Source: Paracoccus xiamenensis (GTDB lineage: Bacteria > Pseudomonadota > Alphaproteobacteria > Rhodobacterales > Rhodobacteraceae). From it: a DNA stretch of 64,000 nt. The DNA lies in contig NZ_JAAOHY010000005.1 in NCBI RefSeq assembly GCF_011308835.1, forward strand, positions 171,517-235,516. Direction: 5' to 3'. The notes beneath the pieces are model-generated. The model saw only the letters and a program-made list of their open reading frames with translations. It did no database searches and was not told the DNA's origin. Numbering within the stretch: position 1 is the first letter of the stretch; every line of letters begins with the position of its first letter. Made by a program: the position numbers and the translations under genes. This document shows positions 7,798 to 18,438 of this stretch, piece after piece.

Positions 7798-9071
7798 CTA
7801 GACCGCGATCAGCGCGATGCGGTGCTGAAGATTGTTGCCATAGCCGCGCGGGTTCCAACCGGGAGAGACCGGCGGCTGGCTGACACCGTTCGCGTCGGTG
7901 GCCCGCGCCCACACCTCGTAATATCCGGCAATCGGCGGCGTCACCTGCGCCCGCCAGCGCTGCCAGGCGAAGCGGTTGGGTGCCGGGTCCAGCGTGGCCT
8001 GCTGCCATGTCCGCCCGAAATCGACCGAGACATGAACCGCCGCCACATCGCCATTGCCGGCCCATGCGTGGCCGCGCACCTCTGCGGCCTGCCCGGCGGG
8101 AACCTCGGTCCCGGTCTGCGGAAAGGTGATCAGCGATTTGACCGGCATTTCTTCCAGGATCACCATGTCCTCTTCCGGCACCTCGGTTCCCGGCGCGACC
8201 GGATAGGCCGGCAGGCGATAGGAATAGCCGCCCATCTTCTCGCCATCATGCACCTGATCGCGGACCCAGATCCGGGTCAGGTATTTCTGCGAGACCGAGC
8301 CAGGATACCCCGGAATCACCAGCCGCAGCGGAAAGCCGTGCAGGGCTGGCACATCCTCGCCATTCATCGCCCAAGCGATCAGGCCCTCGGGTTCTTGCGC
8401 CTTGGCGATGGGCACCCCGCGCGAGATGGTGTCCTTTTCCTCGCCCGACAGATGCACGTCATTGCCGTAATGGCCGGTATAGACGGCGCTCGACTTGACG
8501 CCCGCAGCCTTCAGCACATCGGCCAGCCGCACCCCGGTCCATTCCGGGCAGCCGACCGCGCCCGTGGTCCATTGATTGCCAGAACTGCCGGGCTGGAAAA
8601 ACGCCCGCCCATTGCCGCCGCATTCGACGACCAGCTGCAGGGTAACATTCTCGAACTGCGATTTCAGGTCGTCCAGCGACAACGACAGCGGCGTATCGAC
8701 CTCGCCATCGACGGTCAGCACCCAGCCTTCGGCGTCGCCATCCAACGCCGTCTGCGGCACCAGCCCGTTCAGGCGGATGAACATGCGCTCATTGGGGGTT
8801 ACGTCATCATCCAGCAGATGCGCAGGGGTTTCCGCGTTAGGGGCCGGTCACTCAGCACGATCAGCCCGTCCTTGCCCGACATCAGTTCCTGCCCGGTATC
8901 CTGCGCCAGTGCCACTGGGACGAGGCCGTAAGGCAGGTTCCGCTCGAACGGGATCGACATGCCCAGCATGGCGCCGAAGGCAGAGAAGCCGGTTTTGCGC
9001 AGGAAGGCGCGACGGTCGCCTGACTGCGGCGTGTCGGTGACGGTTGTGGCGGGATTCGCGGAATCGGACAT
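7798..9071 (-). pseudogene. Sulfite dehydrogenase molybdopterin subunit, interrupted by a frameshift
   Basis: The gene is in two frames. The first (9071 down to 8799) encodes a protein N-terminus with a twin-arginine signal (RRAFLRKTGF) and ends in an out-of-frame tail after SDRPL. The second continues the family sequence (NAETPAHLLDDD, then MFIRLNG) to 7798. A single missing base near 8837-8845 (minus strand CCCCTAACGCG, where CTN-AAC is expected) explains the break. The rest looks intact: the Moco-binding Cys in VECGGNGRAFF, the conserved HGFPLRLVIPGYPG and the C-terminal dimer domain ending in NLQHRIALI. Substrate oxidation would be sulfite to sulfate, with electrons to the cytochrome encoded next. 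Sequencing error, a recent mutation or programmed frameshifting cannot be told apart here. Confidence 0.85.
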
Positions 9072-9312
9072 GGGACACCCTCGCTGATAACGGCTAACGG
9101 CATGGGTGGCCCGGATACGGCGGCTCGACGGACGACCCTTTCCTTTCGGCATGATGCACGGGGCCATGTTCGCAATCAAGCTTTTGCACAATTGCGCGGC
9201 ACTCTGCCGGGTTTGCGCTTGCGGCCTTTCCGCGGCTTTGGCTTGCCCCTGCCGCCCAAGCTGCTAAATTTCCCCGCGTTGACGAAAGGAAGTTCAGCCT
9301 TTCCAACCCGTT

Positions 9313-9398
<86 letters not shown>

Positions 9399-9426
9399 CC
9401 TAACCCAGCCAGAAAAAGGGCCGCCG

Positions 9427-10062
9427 ATGACCGCTGTGACCGATCTTGCAGGCGTGCCGACACTGTTCGTGATGGCCGCCGATGCCGAATATGGCCCTGC
9501 CCTGCAGGCGCGCTTTGCCCCGCTGATGACCGGCGTGGGGCCGGTTGAGGCCGCGCTGGCGATGGGCGTCACGTTGGCCCGGTTAGAGGCGCAGGGGCGA
9601 CTGCCGAAACTGGTCGTCTCGCTGGGCTCGGCTGGCTCGGCGCGGCTGGAACAGGCGGGGCTGTATCAGGCCTCCGCGGTCAGCTGGCGCGATATGGACG
9701 CCTCGGCACTTGGGTTTCCGCGTGGGATAACGCCCTTTCTGGACCTGCCGGCAACATTGCCGCTGGATCTGCATATCCCCGGCATTCCGCTGGCCACATT
9801 ATCGACCGGGGCCAATATCGTCTCGGGTCCCGCATATGCCGCCATCCCAGAGGATATGGTCGATATGGAGACCTTCGCGATTCAGCGCGCCTGCCAGAGA
9901 TTCGGCCTGCCATTGATCGCGCTGCGCGGGATTTCCGACGGGGCCGAGGAACTGGCCCATGTCGGCGACTGGACCCGCTATCTGCATATCATCGACCAGA
10001 AGCTTGCCGCGGCCGTTGACCAGCTGCGCGACGCTTTGTCATCGGGTGCCATGCGGCTTTGA
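9427..10062 (+). CDS. 5'-methylthioadenosine/S-adenosylhomocysteine nucleosidase-like phosphorylase superfamily protein
   Basis: A 211-residue protein of the nucleoside phosphorylase superfamily. The nucleosidase hallmarks are an N-terminal VMAADAEYGP, LVVSLGSAGS in the middle, the ribose-binding VDMETFAI (Met147, Glu148) and the catalytic RGISDGA (Asp171). Such enzymes split adenine from methylthioadenosine or S-adenosylhomocysteine in methionine salvage and the activated methyl cycle. Proteins of this branch can also act on other nucleosides, so the exact substrate is not certain. The ATG is preceded by AAAAAGGGCC. It lies just after tRNA-Leu. Confidence 0.82.
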   Translation: MTAVTDLAGVPTLFVMAADAEYGPALQARFAPLMTGVGPVEAALAMGVTLARLEAQGRLPKLVVSLGSAGSARLEQAGLYQASAVSWRDMDASALGFPRGITPFLDLPATLPLDLHIPGIPLATLSTGANIVSGPAYAAIPEDMVDMETFAIQRACQRFGLPLIALRGISDGAEELAHVGDWTRYLHIIDQKLAAAVDQLRDALSSGAMRL

Positions 10063-10119
10063 CGGTTGCCGCATCCGTCGCCGCCCCCTAAAGCGGTGTA
10101 AATGCAAGGATAGGCACGA

Positions 10120-11910
10120 ATGGCACGCGCACCGAAAACCGACCACGACCGCCCCTCAAGCCGCCGTGTGGGCGCGCTGTCGGCACTGTGGCCCTTCGTC
10201 CGCCCCTATCGCGCAACGGCGCTGGCAGCGCTTGGCGCGCTGATCCTGACCGCTGGCATCAGCCTGATCCTGCCGCTGGCGGTGCGCCGCGTGGTCGATG
10301 GCTTCGATGTCGGCTCTGCCCTGCTTGACAAATATTTCGCGGCCGCGCTGTTGATCGTCGCAGCACTCGCGCTTGGGACGGGCGCGCGTTACTATCTTGT
10401 GACCCGGCTGGGCGAACGGGTCGTCGCCGACATCCGCAAGGCCGTCTTTGACCGGGTGATCGGGTTGTCGCCCGCCTTCTTCGAGCGCGTCATCACTGGC
10501 GAGATTGTCAGCCGCATCACCACTGACACCACGGTGATCCTGTCGGTGATCGGGTCATCGGTATCTGTCGCGCTGCGCAATGTGCTGCTGATGATCGGCG
10601 GGCTGATCATGCTGTTTCTGACCTCGGCCAAGTTGACCGGGCTGGTGTTGCTGCTGGTGCCGGTGATCCTGATCCCGATCATCGGGCTGGGCCGGCGGTT
10701 GCGGGTGCTGGCGCGCGAGAACCAGGACTGGATCGCCGCATCGTCTGGCCTTGCGGCCGAGGCGCTGCAATCGGCGCAGACGGTGCAGGCCTTCACCCAC
10801 GAATCCGCCACCCGCGCCGATTTCGCCCGCGTGACTGAAGAAAGCTTCGTCTCGGCCCGCAAGCGCATCGGCACCCGTGCGGTGCTGACGATCATCGTGA
10901 TCTTCCTGATCTTCTCGGGCGTGCTGGGGGTGTTGTGGATTGGCGCGCGCGACGTGCAGGCCGGGCTGATGTCGGTGGGCGAACTGGTGCAGTTCGTCAT
11001 CTATGCCGTGCTGGTCGCCGGAGCCGTCGGCGCCCTGTCGGAAATCTGGGGAGAGCTGCAACGCGCGGCCGGCGCCACCGAACGGCTGGCCGACCTGCTG
11101 GCTGCTGGTGACGCCATCGCCGACCCGGCCACGCCCACCGCCCTGCCCCGTCCGGTCAAGGGCCAGATCGCGCTGGATAATGTCAGTTTCAGCTATCCCT
11201 CGCGCCCCGATCAGTCGGCGCTGCGCGATGTCGACCTGACCATCCGCCCGGGCGAGACGGTGGCCCTTGTCGGCCCCTCGGGCGCGGGCAAAACCACGGT
11301 GATCCAGCTTCTGCAGCGTTTCTGGGACCCGGCGCAGGGGCAGATCACGCTGGACGGCATCGACCTGCGCGACATGGCCCGCAGCGATTTCCGCGACAGC
11401 ATGGCGCTGGTGCCGCAAGACCCGGTGATCTTCGCCACCACCGCCCGCGAAAACATCCGCTTCGGCCGCCCCGGCGCGACGGATGCCGAGGTCGAGGCCG
11501 CCGCCCGGGCCGCCCATGCCCATGATTTCCTGATGGCCCTGCCCGACGGCTATGACGCGCAGGTCGGCGAGCGCGGGGTGATGCTGTCAGGCGGCCAGAA
11601 GCAGCGCATCGCCATCGCCCGCGCCATCCTGCGCGACGCCCCGGTGCTGCTGCTGGACGAAGCGACGAGCGCGCTGGATGCCGCATCGGAACATGCCGTG
11701 CAGCAGGCTGTCGACCGGCTGGCCGAAGGTCGCACCACCATCATCGTCGCCCACCGGCTGGCGACGGTGAAAAAAGCCGACAGAATCGTTGTCTTCGATG
11801 ATGGGCACGTCGTGGCGCAGGGCACGCATGAAGAACTGGTGGCGAAGGGCGGCCTTTATGCGGGGCTGGCGCGGCTGCAATTCACCGATGGCGCCAACAC
11901 GGGCAGCTGA
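10120..11910 (+). CDS. ABC exporter, fused transmembrane and ATPase domains (MsbA/ABCB type)
   Basis: A 596-residue half-transporter. Residues about 20-310 hold six transmembrane helices of the type I exporter fold. Residues about 345-590 hold the ATPase, with Walker A GPSGAGKTT, Q-loop, signature LSGGQKQRI, Walker B VLLLDEAT and the switch His in IVAHRL. It would work as a homodimer in the inner membrane to export lipid or drug-like substrates. The length suits MsbA-like proteins, but the substrate cannot be assigned. The start is preceded by AAGGATA. Confidence 0.92.
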   Translation: MARAPKTDHDRPSSRRVGALSALWPFVRPYRATALAALGALILTAGISLILPLAVRRVVDGFDVGSALLDKYFAAALLIVAALALGTGARYYLVTRLGERVVADIRKAVFDRVIGLSPAFFERVITGEIVSRITTDTTVILSVIGSSVSVALRNVLLMIGGLIMLFLTSAKLTGLVLLLVPVILIPIIGLGRRLRVLARENQDWIAASSGLAAEALQSAQTVQAFTHESATRADFARVTEESFVSARKRIGTRAVLTIIVIFLIFSGVLGVLWIGARDVQAGLMSVGELVQFVIYAVLVAGAVGALSEIWGELQRAAGATERLADLLAAGDAIADPATPTALPRPVKGQIALDNVSFSYPSRPDQSALRDVDLTIRPGETVALVGPSGAGKTTVIQLLQRFWDPAQGQITLDGIDLRDMARSDFRDSMALVPQDPVIFATTARENIRFGRPGATDAEVEAAARAAHAHDFLMALPDGYDAQVGERGVMLSGGQKQRIAIARAILRDAPVLLLDEATSALDAASEHAVQQAVDRLAEGRTTIIVAHRLATVKKADRIVVFDDGHVVAQGTHEELVAKGGLYAGLARLQFTDGANTGS

Positions 11911-11993
11911 TCCAGCGCGGGACTTGTCTTTTGGGGTCAGTTTCGCGAAATCCGATTGTCAGGCTTGGGAAAAGCCTGAATTATGGGACGATC

Positions 11994-12023
11994 TGCCCGT
12001 TGTTCCAATTTGCCCGTAGTTCC
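11994..12023. promoter_or_regulatory. 13-base direct repeat upstream of the PQQ dehydrogenase gene
   Basis: TGCCCGTTGTTCC (11994-12006) and TGCCCGTAGTTCC (12011-12023) differ at one base. They are spaced 17 bases start to start and end 16 bases before the ATG. The position and spacing fit a binding site for a regulator of the downstream gene, but no matching regulator is visible nearby. Confidence 0.4.
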
Positions 12024-12039
12024 GATCGGTTTCGGTGTC

Positions 12040-13644
12040 ATGCGTCGTTATTTGGTGCCCGTTCTTGTGCTTGTACTGGCGTTGTCGGTCGGCTTCGGCT
12101 TTGGCCTGGTATCCGGCGTTCGCAAGAACATCGTCTTCGAGACCATCGTCAAGACCGTCCGCCAGCTGCGACCCGCGCCGATCGAGGATCAGGCGCCAGA
12201 GATGCGGCTGGACCTTTCCGACCGAGCGCTGCTTGATTCAACGCTTCTGCCGCTGCACCGGCACGACATTCAGGTCACTGACACCTCAGGCAAGCCGCTG
12301 CCGCTTCTGGCACTCTCGGCAGCAGAAACGGGCGCGGCCGTCGTTCTTGGCGCCGAAGGCACATTGTTCCTGCTTCATGCCACGGCCTGCCCCGGCGCGG
12401 AATGTGTGCACCAGATCGGGCGTCTGGTTCGGCCCGATGGGACGGCGCTGGATGATATCTATGACCTGATCTCGGTCGAAACGGGGACGGAACGCGCGTG
12501 GTATGTGTCCTACGGGCAGGAAGACCAGGCCGGCTTCAACAAGTCGTTTGCGATCAGCCAGTTCGACTTGCCCGAAGATACTGCCACCTTGCAGCCTATC
12601 GCACCCCCGCTGTTCGTAAGCCGCAGTTTCTCGCTGAAAAATGGTCATTCGCCGCGCTCGGGCGGTGGAGCGATGGCCTATGACCCTCGCAGCGACGAGT
12701 TGGTTGTGACGGTCGGCGATTACAGCCTGAACGGCATCGGCAACGTCTATTCCGGAACGGTACCGCCGCCGCAATCCGAGGACAGCGATCTGGGCAAGAT
12801 CCTGCGGATCGACAGGCAGACCGGCCAGTCACACATCGTTTCCATGGGGCATCGCAACCAGCAGGGCCTGTCGCTGTCCTCTGACGGAGAGCTGATTTCC
12901 ACAGAGCATTCCGTGAAGGGCGGGGACGAGATCAACCTGATCGAAGAGGGCCAGAACTACGGTTGGCCCTATACCTCGATGGGTGCGGTCTATGGCACCT
13001 ACAGCTTTCCAGAAAAGCCCTTGATGCCCGGCGCGATCCATGGCGGCTATACGCCGCCTATCGTCGCCTATCTGCCCAGTCCCGGCATCAGCGCTGTCAC
13101 GCATATCGAACACTTCCACCCAAGCTGGGACGGCGATCTGATGGTTGCGACGCTGAAGGCACGCTCATTGATGCGGGTGCGGCGGTGGGAAACCGGCAAC
13201 TACTCCGAACAGATCTATATCGGGGACCGCATCCGCGACGTGAACATCGTCGGCAAGGACATGGTTCTCGCCACCGACAGCGGCAAGATCATCTTGCTGA
13301 CCCCGGTCGAAAACGTCCAGCTGGCCCGGACCGATACCGGCCTGAACACCAACCTGAATGCACTGGCGAATTGCGGGTCGTGTCACAATCTGAACTATCC
13401 CACCTCGACCGCCGACGCGCCGCATTTGCGCAATATCCTTGGCCGGCAGATCGCGTCCGCGCCCGATTACGAACGTTACAGCCCCGCCCTGCTGGCAATG
13501 TCTGGAAAGCCCTGGGATGCAGCCTCTTTGGAGCGCTTCTTACGCGCGCCGCAGGAATTCGCGCCGGGAACTGCCATGCCTGACCTGAGCCTGACGGATG
13601 CAGAAATCACCGAGTTGATGGCACAACTGCCGCTGCTGCGCTGA
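12040..13644 (+). CDS. PQQ-dependent sugar dehydrogenase-like protein fused to cytochrome c
   Basis: A 534-residue protein beginning with a membrane-anchor or signal helix (about 3-22). The middle shows soluble glucose dehydrogenase (six-bladed propeller) motifs: GHRNQQGLSL, EHSVKGGDEIN and GQNYGWPY. The end is a monohaem cytochrome c with CGSCH (Cys445-His449) and a possible Met ligand in GTAMPDLSL. It would oxidise a sugar or aldehyde in the periplasm with pyrroloquinoline quinone and pass electrons to its own haem. I chose the ATG at 12040 because the hydrophobic helix starts there. The substrate is unknown and PQQ synthesis genes are not in the window. Similar to proteins annotated as glucose/sorbosone dehydrogenases. 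Confidence 0.8.
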   Translation: MRRYLVPVLVLVLALSVGFGFGLVSGVRKNIVFETIVKTVRQLRPAPIEDQAPEMRLDLSDRALLDSTLLPLHRHDIQVTDTSGKPLPLLALSAAETGAAVVLGAEGTLFLLHATACPGAECVHQIGRLVRPDGTALDDIYDLISVETGTERAWYVSYGQEDQAGFNKSFAISQFDLPEDTATLQPIAPPLFVSRSFSLKNGHSPRSGGGAMAYDPRSDELVVTVGDYSLNGIGNVYSGTVPPPQSEDSDLGKILRIDRQTGQSHIVSMGHRNQQGLSLSSDGELISTEHSVKGGDEINLIEEGQNYGWPYTSMGAVYGTYSFPEKPLMPGAIHGGYTPPIVAYLPSPGISAVTHIEHFHPSWDGDLMVATLKARSLMRVRRWETGNYSEQIYIGDRIRDVNIVGKDMVLATDSGKIILLTPVENVQLARTDTGLNTNLNALANCGSCHNLNYPTSTADAPHLRNILGRQIASAPDYERYSPALLAMSGKPWDAASLERFLRAPQEFAPGTAMPDLSLTDAEITELMAQLPLLR

Positions 13645-13692
13645 TTTTCCGCGCGCCCGACATTGCCCCGCAAGCCAGTCGCATGGCGCCCG

Positions 13693-14034
13693 TCAGTCGA
13701 TGCAGATCATTACCTTCTGCCCGTCTTCCAACACGCTGATGCAGCCGAACGTGACCGAGCTGGGCGCGCATTGGCCATTGGCCCGCGTATCGTCGGCCAG
13801 ACAGGTGCCGCCGCTGCACTCGCTGCCGCTGCGACAGGTTTTTCCAGCGTCGGGTGTTGGCGTGGCGCAGACCTGGGGGCCGAGGCCCTGAACGACGTTG
13901 CCACCTGCGGCCCGGCATTCGGCGCGTTCGGCCGCGCTCATCATGCCTGCGGTTCGCGGGTCGTCGACGGGCGCTGACTTCTCGGGCACGCAGCCGGCAA
14001 GCAGGATTAAGGTAAGGGCGAACAGTTTGCGCAT
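13693..14034 (-). CDS. Small cysteine-rich lipoprotein
   Basis: A 113-residue protein with a lipoprotein signal (MRKLFALTLILLAGC, lipobox LLAGC with Cys15), so it is probably anchored to the outer or inner membrane. The mature part has about nine further Cys, including CRSGSECSGGTC and a C-terminal GCISVLEDGQKVMICID, suggesting disulfide bonds in the periplasm. I do not recognise a named family. The frame stays open for over a kilobase upstream, but that part is antisense to serC. It is divergent from serC and convergent with the PQQ dehydrogenase gene. Confidence 0.8.
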   Translation of the reverse strand: MRKLFALTLILLAGCVPEKSAPVDDPRTAGMMSAAERAECRAAGGNVVQGLGPQVCATPTPDAGKTCRSGSECSGGTCLADDTRANGQCAPSSVTFGCISVLEDGQKVMICID

Positions 14035-14099
14035 GGGTCCCCCAGCCGCGTCATTTGGGTCTGGGCCGATGCTGGCACAGACGCCTTGTCGACGCCACC

Positions 14100-14207
14100 C
14101 TGCAGAACGGGTCGAAAAAAGGCCCTTGCGCGAATCCCCATGTCGGGCGTATGGCTCGCGGCGGGACACCCCTCCCCAACGAGGGGCTTTTGCCTGAAAG
14201 GGTAACA
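14100..14207 (+). promoter_or_regulatory. Structured leader upstream of serC (possible serC RNA motif)
   Basis: Directly before serC lies a hairpin CCCCTC (14169-14174), loop CCCAAC, GAGGGG (14181-14186), followed by CTTTT. The hairpin and U tract look like an intrinsic terminator placed 18 bases before the start codon, so it may attenuate serC-serA. A conserved serC leader RNA has been described upstream of serC in alphaproteobacteria, and this is a candidate member. I cannot test the covariation, and the 5' border given is a guess. Confidence 0.45.
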
Positions 14208-14208
14208 T

Positions 14209-15354
<1,146 letters not shown>

Positions 15355-15360
15355 CGAACG

Positions 15361-15410
15361 GCCGGGGGCGTTGCCCCCCGGACCCCCAGGATATTTTCAC
15401 CAGAATGAAA
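15361..15410. repeat. Dispersed intergenic element, copy 2
   Basis: A GC hairpin (CCGGGGGC, short loop, CCCCCCGG) is followed by ACCCCCAGGATATTTT and CACCAGAATGAA. It lies between serC and serA and closely matches the copies at 569 and 27169. Confidence 0.78.
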
Positions 15411-15451
15411 CGCGCAGAGGCTGACGCCGGCGCATTCGACAGGAGCATCAC

Positions 15452-17041
15452 ATGCCCAAGGTTCTCGTATCCGACAAGCTTTCGGAAACCGCCGTCCAGA
15501 TCTTCCGCGACCGCGGGGTCGAGGTGGATTACCTGCCCGATGTCGGCAAGGACAAGGAAAAGCTGGCCGAGATCATCGGTCAATATGACGGTCTGGCGAT
15601 CCGCTCGGCCACCAAGGTCACGGAAAAGCTGCTGGAAAATGCGGCCAATCTGAAGGTGATCGGTCGGGCCGGGATTGGTGTCGACAATGTCGATATCCCC
15701 TCGGCTTCCAAGAAGGGCGTGATCGTGATGAACACGCCTTTCGGCAACAGCGTCACCACCGCCGAACACGCCATCGCGCTGATGTTCGCCGTGGCACGCC
15801 AGCTGCCCGAGGCCAGCGTTTCGACCCATGCAGGCAAATGGGAAAAGAACCGCTTCATGGGGGTCGAGGTCTTCAACAAGACGCTTGGCCTGATCGGGGC
15901 AGGCAATATCGGCTCCATCGTCGCCGACCGCGCGCTGGGTCTGAAGATGAAGGTGCTGGCCTATGACCCCTTCCTGTCGGAAGAGCGTGCCGACCAGCTG
16001 GGCGTGAAGAAGGTCGAGCTGGACGAGCTGCTGGGCAAGGCAGATTTCATCACCATGCACGTGCCGCTGACCGACAAGACCCGCAATATCCTGTCACGCG
16101 AGAACCTCGCCAAGACCAAAAAGGGCGTGCGTATCGTGAACGCCGCGCGTGGTGGGCTGATCGACGAGGAAGCACTGGCAGAGGCGCTGCAATCGGGTCA
16201 GGTGGCGGGTGCAGCACTTGACGTCTTCGCGACCGAGCCCGCGACCGAAAGCCCGCTGTTCAACCTGCCCAATGTGGTGGTGACGCCGCATCTGGGCGCC
16301 TCGACCAATGAGGCGCAGGAAAACGTGGCCTTGCAGGTCGCCGAACAGATGGCGGACTATCTGCTGACGGGTGCGGTGTCGAACGCGCTGAACATGCCTT
16401 CGGTCACCGCCGAGGAAGCCAAGGTCATGGGGCCGTGGATCAAGCTGGCCGGCCATCTGGGCAGCTTCATCGGCCAGATGACCGATGTTCCGATCAAGTC
16501 GATCAACGTGCTTTATGACGGCGTGGTCGCCGACATGAACCTGAACGCGCTGAACGCGGCGGTGATTTCCGGCGTGATGAAGGCGACGAACCCGGATGTG
16601 AACATGGTGTCGGCCCCGGTCATTGCCAAGGATCGCGGCATTCAGGTTGCAACCACCCGGCAGGAAGCCGGCGGCGTCTATGACGGCTACATCAAAGTCA
16701 CCGTGGTCACGGATGAGAACGAACGCTCGATCGCGGGCACTGTGTTCAGCGACGGCAAGCCGCGCTTCATCCAGATCCGCGGTATCAATGTCGATGCCGA
16801 GATCGGCGAGCATATGCTGTACACCCGCAACAAGGACGTGCCGGGCGTGATCGGTGCGCTTGGGACCACGCTGGGCGACATGGGCGTGAACATCGCCAAC
16901 TTCCAGCTGGGCCGCACCAATTCGGGCGAGGACGCCATCGCGATCCTGTACCTGGACGAGGCGCTGCCGGAAAGCGTGCTGGCAGCGCTGCAGAAGACCG
17001 GCAAGTTCCTGCAGGCCCGCGCCTTGCAATTCGAGATCTGA
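15452..17041 (+). CDS. serA: D-3-phosphoglycerate dehydrogenase
   Basis: A 529-residue protein of the long SerA type that oxidises 3-phosphoglycerate to phosphohydroxypyruvate, the first step of serine synthesis. The N-terminal catalytic and NAD domains show GRAGIGVDNVD, the nucleotide-binding GLIGAGNIGS (about 146-155) and the catalytic region NAARGGLIDEEAL. An intervening domain and a C-terminal ACT domain (about 455-529) follow; the latter usually binds serine for feedback inhibition. The start has AGGAGC upstream. A strong terminator follows the gene. Confidence 0.97.
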   Translation: MPKVLVSDKLSETAVQIFRDRGVEVDYLPDVGKDKEKLAEIIGQYDGLAIRSATKVTEKLLENAANLKVIGRAGIGVDNVDIPSASKKGVIVMNTPFGNSVTTAEHAIALMFAVARQLPEASVSTHAGKWEKNRFMGVEVFNKTLGLIGAGNIGSIVADRALGLKMKVLAYDPFLSEERADQLGVKKVELDELLGKADFITMHVPLTDKTRNILSRENLAKTKKGVRIVNAARGGLIDEEALAEALQSGQVAGAALDVFATEPATESPLFNLPNVVVTPHLGASTNEAQENVALQVAEQMADYLLTGAVSNALNMPSVTAEEAKVMGPWIKLAGHLGSFIGQMTDVPIKSINVLYDGVVADMNLNALNAAVISGVMKATNPDVNMVSAPVIAKDRGIQVATTRQEAGGVYDGYIKVTVVTDENERSIAGTVFSDGKPRFIQIRGINVDAEIGEHMLYTRNKDVPGVIGALGTTLGDMGVNIANFQLGRTNSGEDAIAILYLDEALPESVLAALQKTGKFLQARALQFEI

Positions 17042-17061
17042 TCGCGGCTTGCAACCCATCC

Positions 17062-17094
17062 AAGGCCCGGCGACTGTAGCGCCGGGCCTTTTGC
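17062..17094 (+). terminator. Intrinsic terminator of serC-serA
   Basis: An 11-base-pair stem AAGGCCCGGCG (17062-17072) and CGCCGGGCCTT (17080-17090) with a 7-base loop, followed by TTTT. Confidence 0.88.
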
Positions 17095-17119
17095 ATTTTC
17101 AGGACGGTTTGTTTCAACC

Positions 17120-17881
17120 ATGGCACAGACAGCAGATTTCACGCCGATCTATGCGCTCGGGGATGTTCACGGGCGACTGGACGGGCTGCGCGAGGCACAC
17201 CGCCTGATCGCGGCCGATGGCGGACAGGACGCGCGCATCATCCATCTGGGCGACCTGATCGACCGCGGGCCCGATTCGCCCGGCGTCATCGATTACCTGA
17301 TGGAGGGTCAGGCGCTGGGGCGCGACTGGCAGGTTGTGAAGGGCAATCACGACAACAAGCTGCCGCGCTTCATGGAGGATCCGGGCTGGATCGACCCCGG
17401 CCCCTCGTCCGAGAACACCTGGACCAGCGATCAGCGCAATGGCGCGGCCGAAACACTGGCAGCATATGGCATCCGGGACGCATATGACCGCCCGTTGCAG
17501 GACATCCATGCCGAGGCCTTGCGCAAAATTCCGCGTCATCATGTCGAATGGCTGGACGCACTGCCGCCGAACATCCTGCATCCGGGCGGCTTTCTGTTCG
17601 TCCATGCCGGCATCCGGCCGGGCGTGGATCTGTCGGCCCAGTCACGGGTCGACATGATGTGGATCCGCAAGCCTTTTCTGGAATCCGCTGCCGATCACGG
17701 CGCTTTGGTCATCCACGGCCACACCGCAATCAAGAAGGCGACCCATTACGGAAACCGGCTGAACCTTGACAGCGGCGCGGGCTATGGCGGCCCAGTCTCG
17801 GCTGTGCGGCTGGACCCGGGCGGAGTCTGGCTGCTGACCGACAACGGCCCCGTGCCACTGCGCCCCGAGCCCGCCGCATGA
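17120..17881 (+). CDS. PPP-family metallophosphoesterase (serine/threonine phosphatase-like)
   Basis: A 253-residue calcineurin-fold phosphatase. The metal-binding motifs are in order: GDVHG (about 14-18), GDLIDRG (about 50-56), GNHD (about 75-78), and later HAG and IHGHT. Bacterial members include Ser/Thr protein phosphatases and symmetrical diadenosine tetraphosphatases, and the sequence does not settle which. Cytoplasmic, no signal. Its stop overlaps the next gene by four bases. Confidence 0.88.
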   Translation: MAQTADFTPIYALGDVHGRLDGLREAHRLIAADGGQDARIIHLGDLIDRGPDSPGVIDYLMEGQALGRDWQVVKGNHDNKLPRFMEDPGWIDPGPSSENTWTSDQRNGAAETLAAYGIRDAYDRPLQDIHAEALRKIPRHHVEWLDALPPNILHPGGFLFVHAGIRPGVDLSAQSRVDMMWIRKPFLESAADHGALVIHGHTAIKKATHYGNRLNLDSGAGYGGPVSAVRLDPGGVWLLTDNGPVPLRPEPAA

Positions 17882-18429
17882 GCCGCGCGATCATCGCCAG
17901 CCTGCTGATCGTCGCCGCTGCCGCAGCACTGCTGCTGGCGATGGGCCGGGTGCCCATCTGCGAATGCGGCTATGTCAAGCTGTGGCACGGCCAGACGATG
18001 AGCGCCGAGAACTCTCAGCACCTGATGGACTGGTATACGCCCTCGCACCTGTTGCATGGCCTGCTGTTCTACTTCCTTCTTTGGCTGGTGGCGCGCCGCC
18101 TGCCGCTTGGCACCCGGCTGGTCATCGCCACCCTGGTTGAGGCCGCATGGGAGATCGTCGAAAACTCGCCCGCGATCATCGAACGCTATCGCGCCGTCAC
18201 CATCTCGCTGGACTATTACGGCGACAGCGTGGTCAATTCTGTCGCGGACATGCTGGCGATGATGGTCGGGTTCTGGCTGGCGCGGGTGCTGCCGGTCTGG
18301 GTGTCCGTGCTGCTGTTCGTGCTGGCAGAGGCGGCGACGGCCTATATTATCCGTGACGGGTTGATCCTGAATGTTCTGATGCTGGTCTGGCCGCTGGAAA
18401 TCGTGCGTACTTGGCAGGCCGCAGGATAG
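17878..18429 (+). CDS. UPF0314 (DUF2585) membrane protein
   Basis: A 183-residue inner-membrane protein with an N-terminal helix (about 3-22), a short loop with the conserved [12 protein letters not shown], and three more hydrophobic segments. The conserved block [14 protein letters not shown] and [15 protein letters not shown] mark the UPF0314 family, common in alphaproteobacteria and of unknown function. Start codon overlaps the phosphatase stop (ATGA), so the two are coupled. Confidence 0.9.
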   Translation: MSRAIIASLLIVAAAAALLLAMGRVPICECGYVKLWHGQTMSAENSQHLMDWYTPSHLLHGLLFYFLLWLVARRLPLGTRLVIATLVEAAWEIVENSPAIIERYRAVTISLDYYGDSVVNSVADMLAMMVGFWLARVLPVWVSVLLFVLAEAATAYIIRDGLILNVLMLVWPLEIVRTWQAAG

Positions 18430-18438
18430 GAGAGAAGA

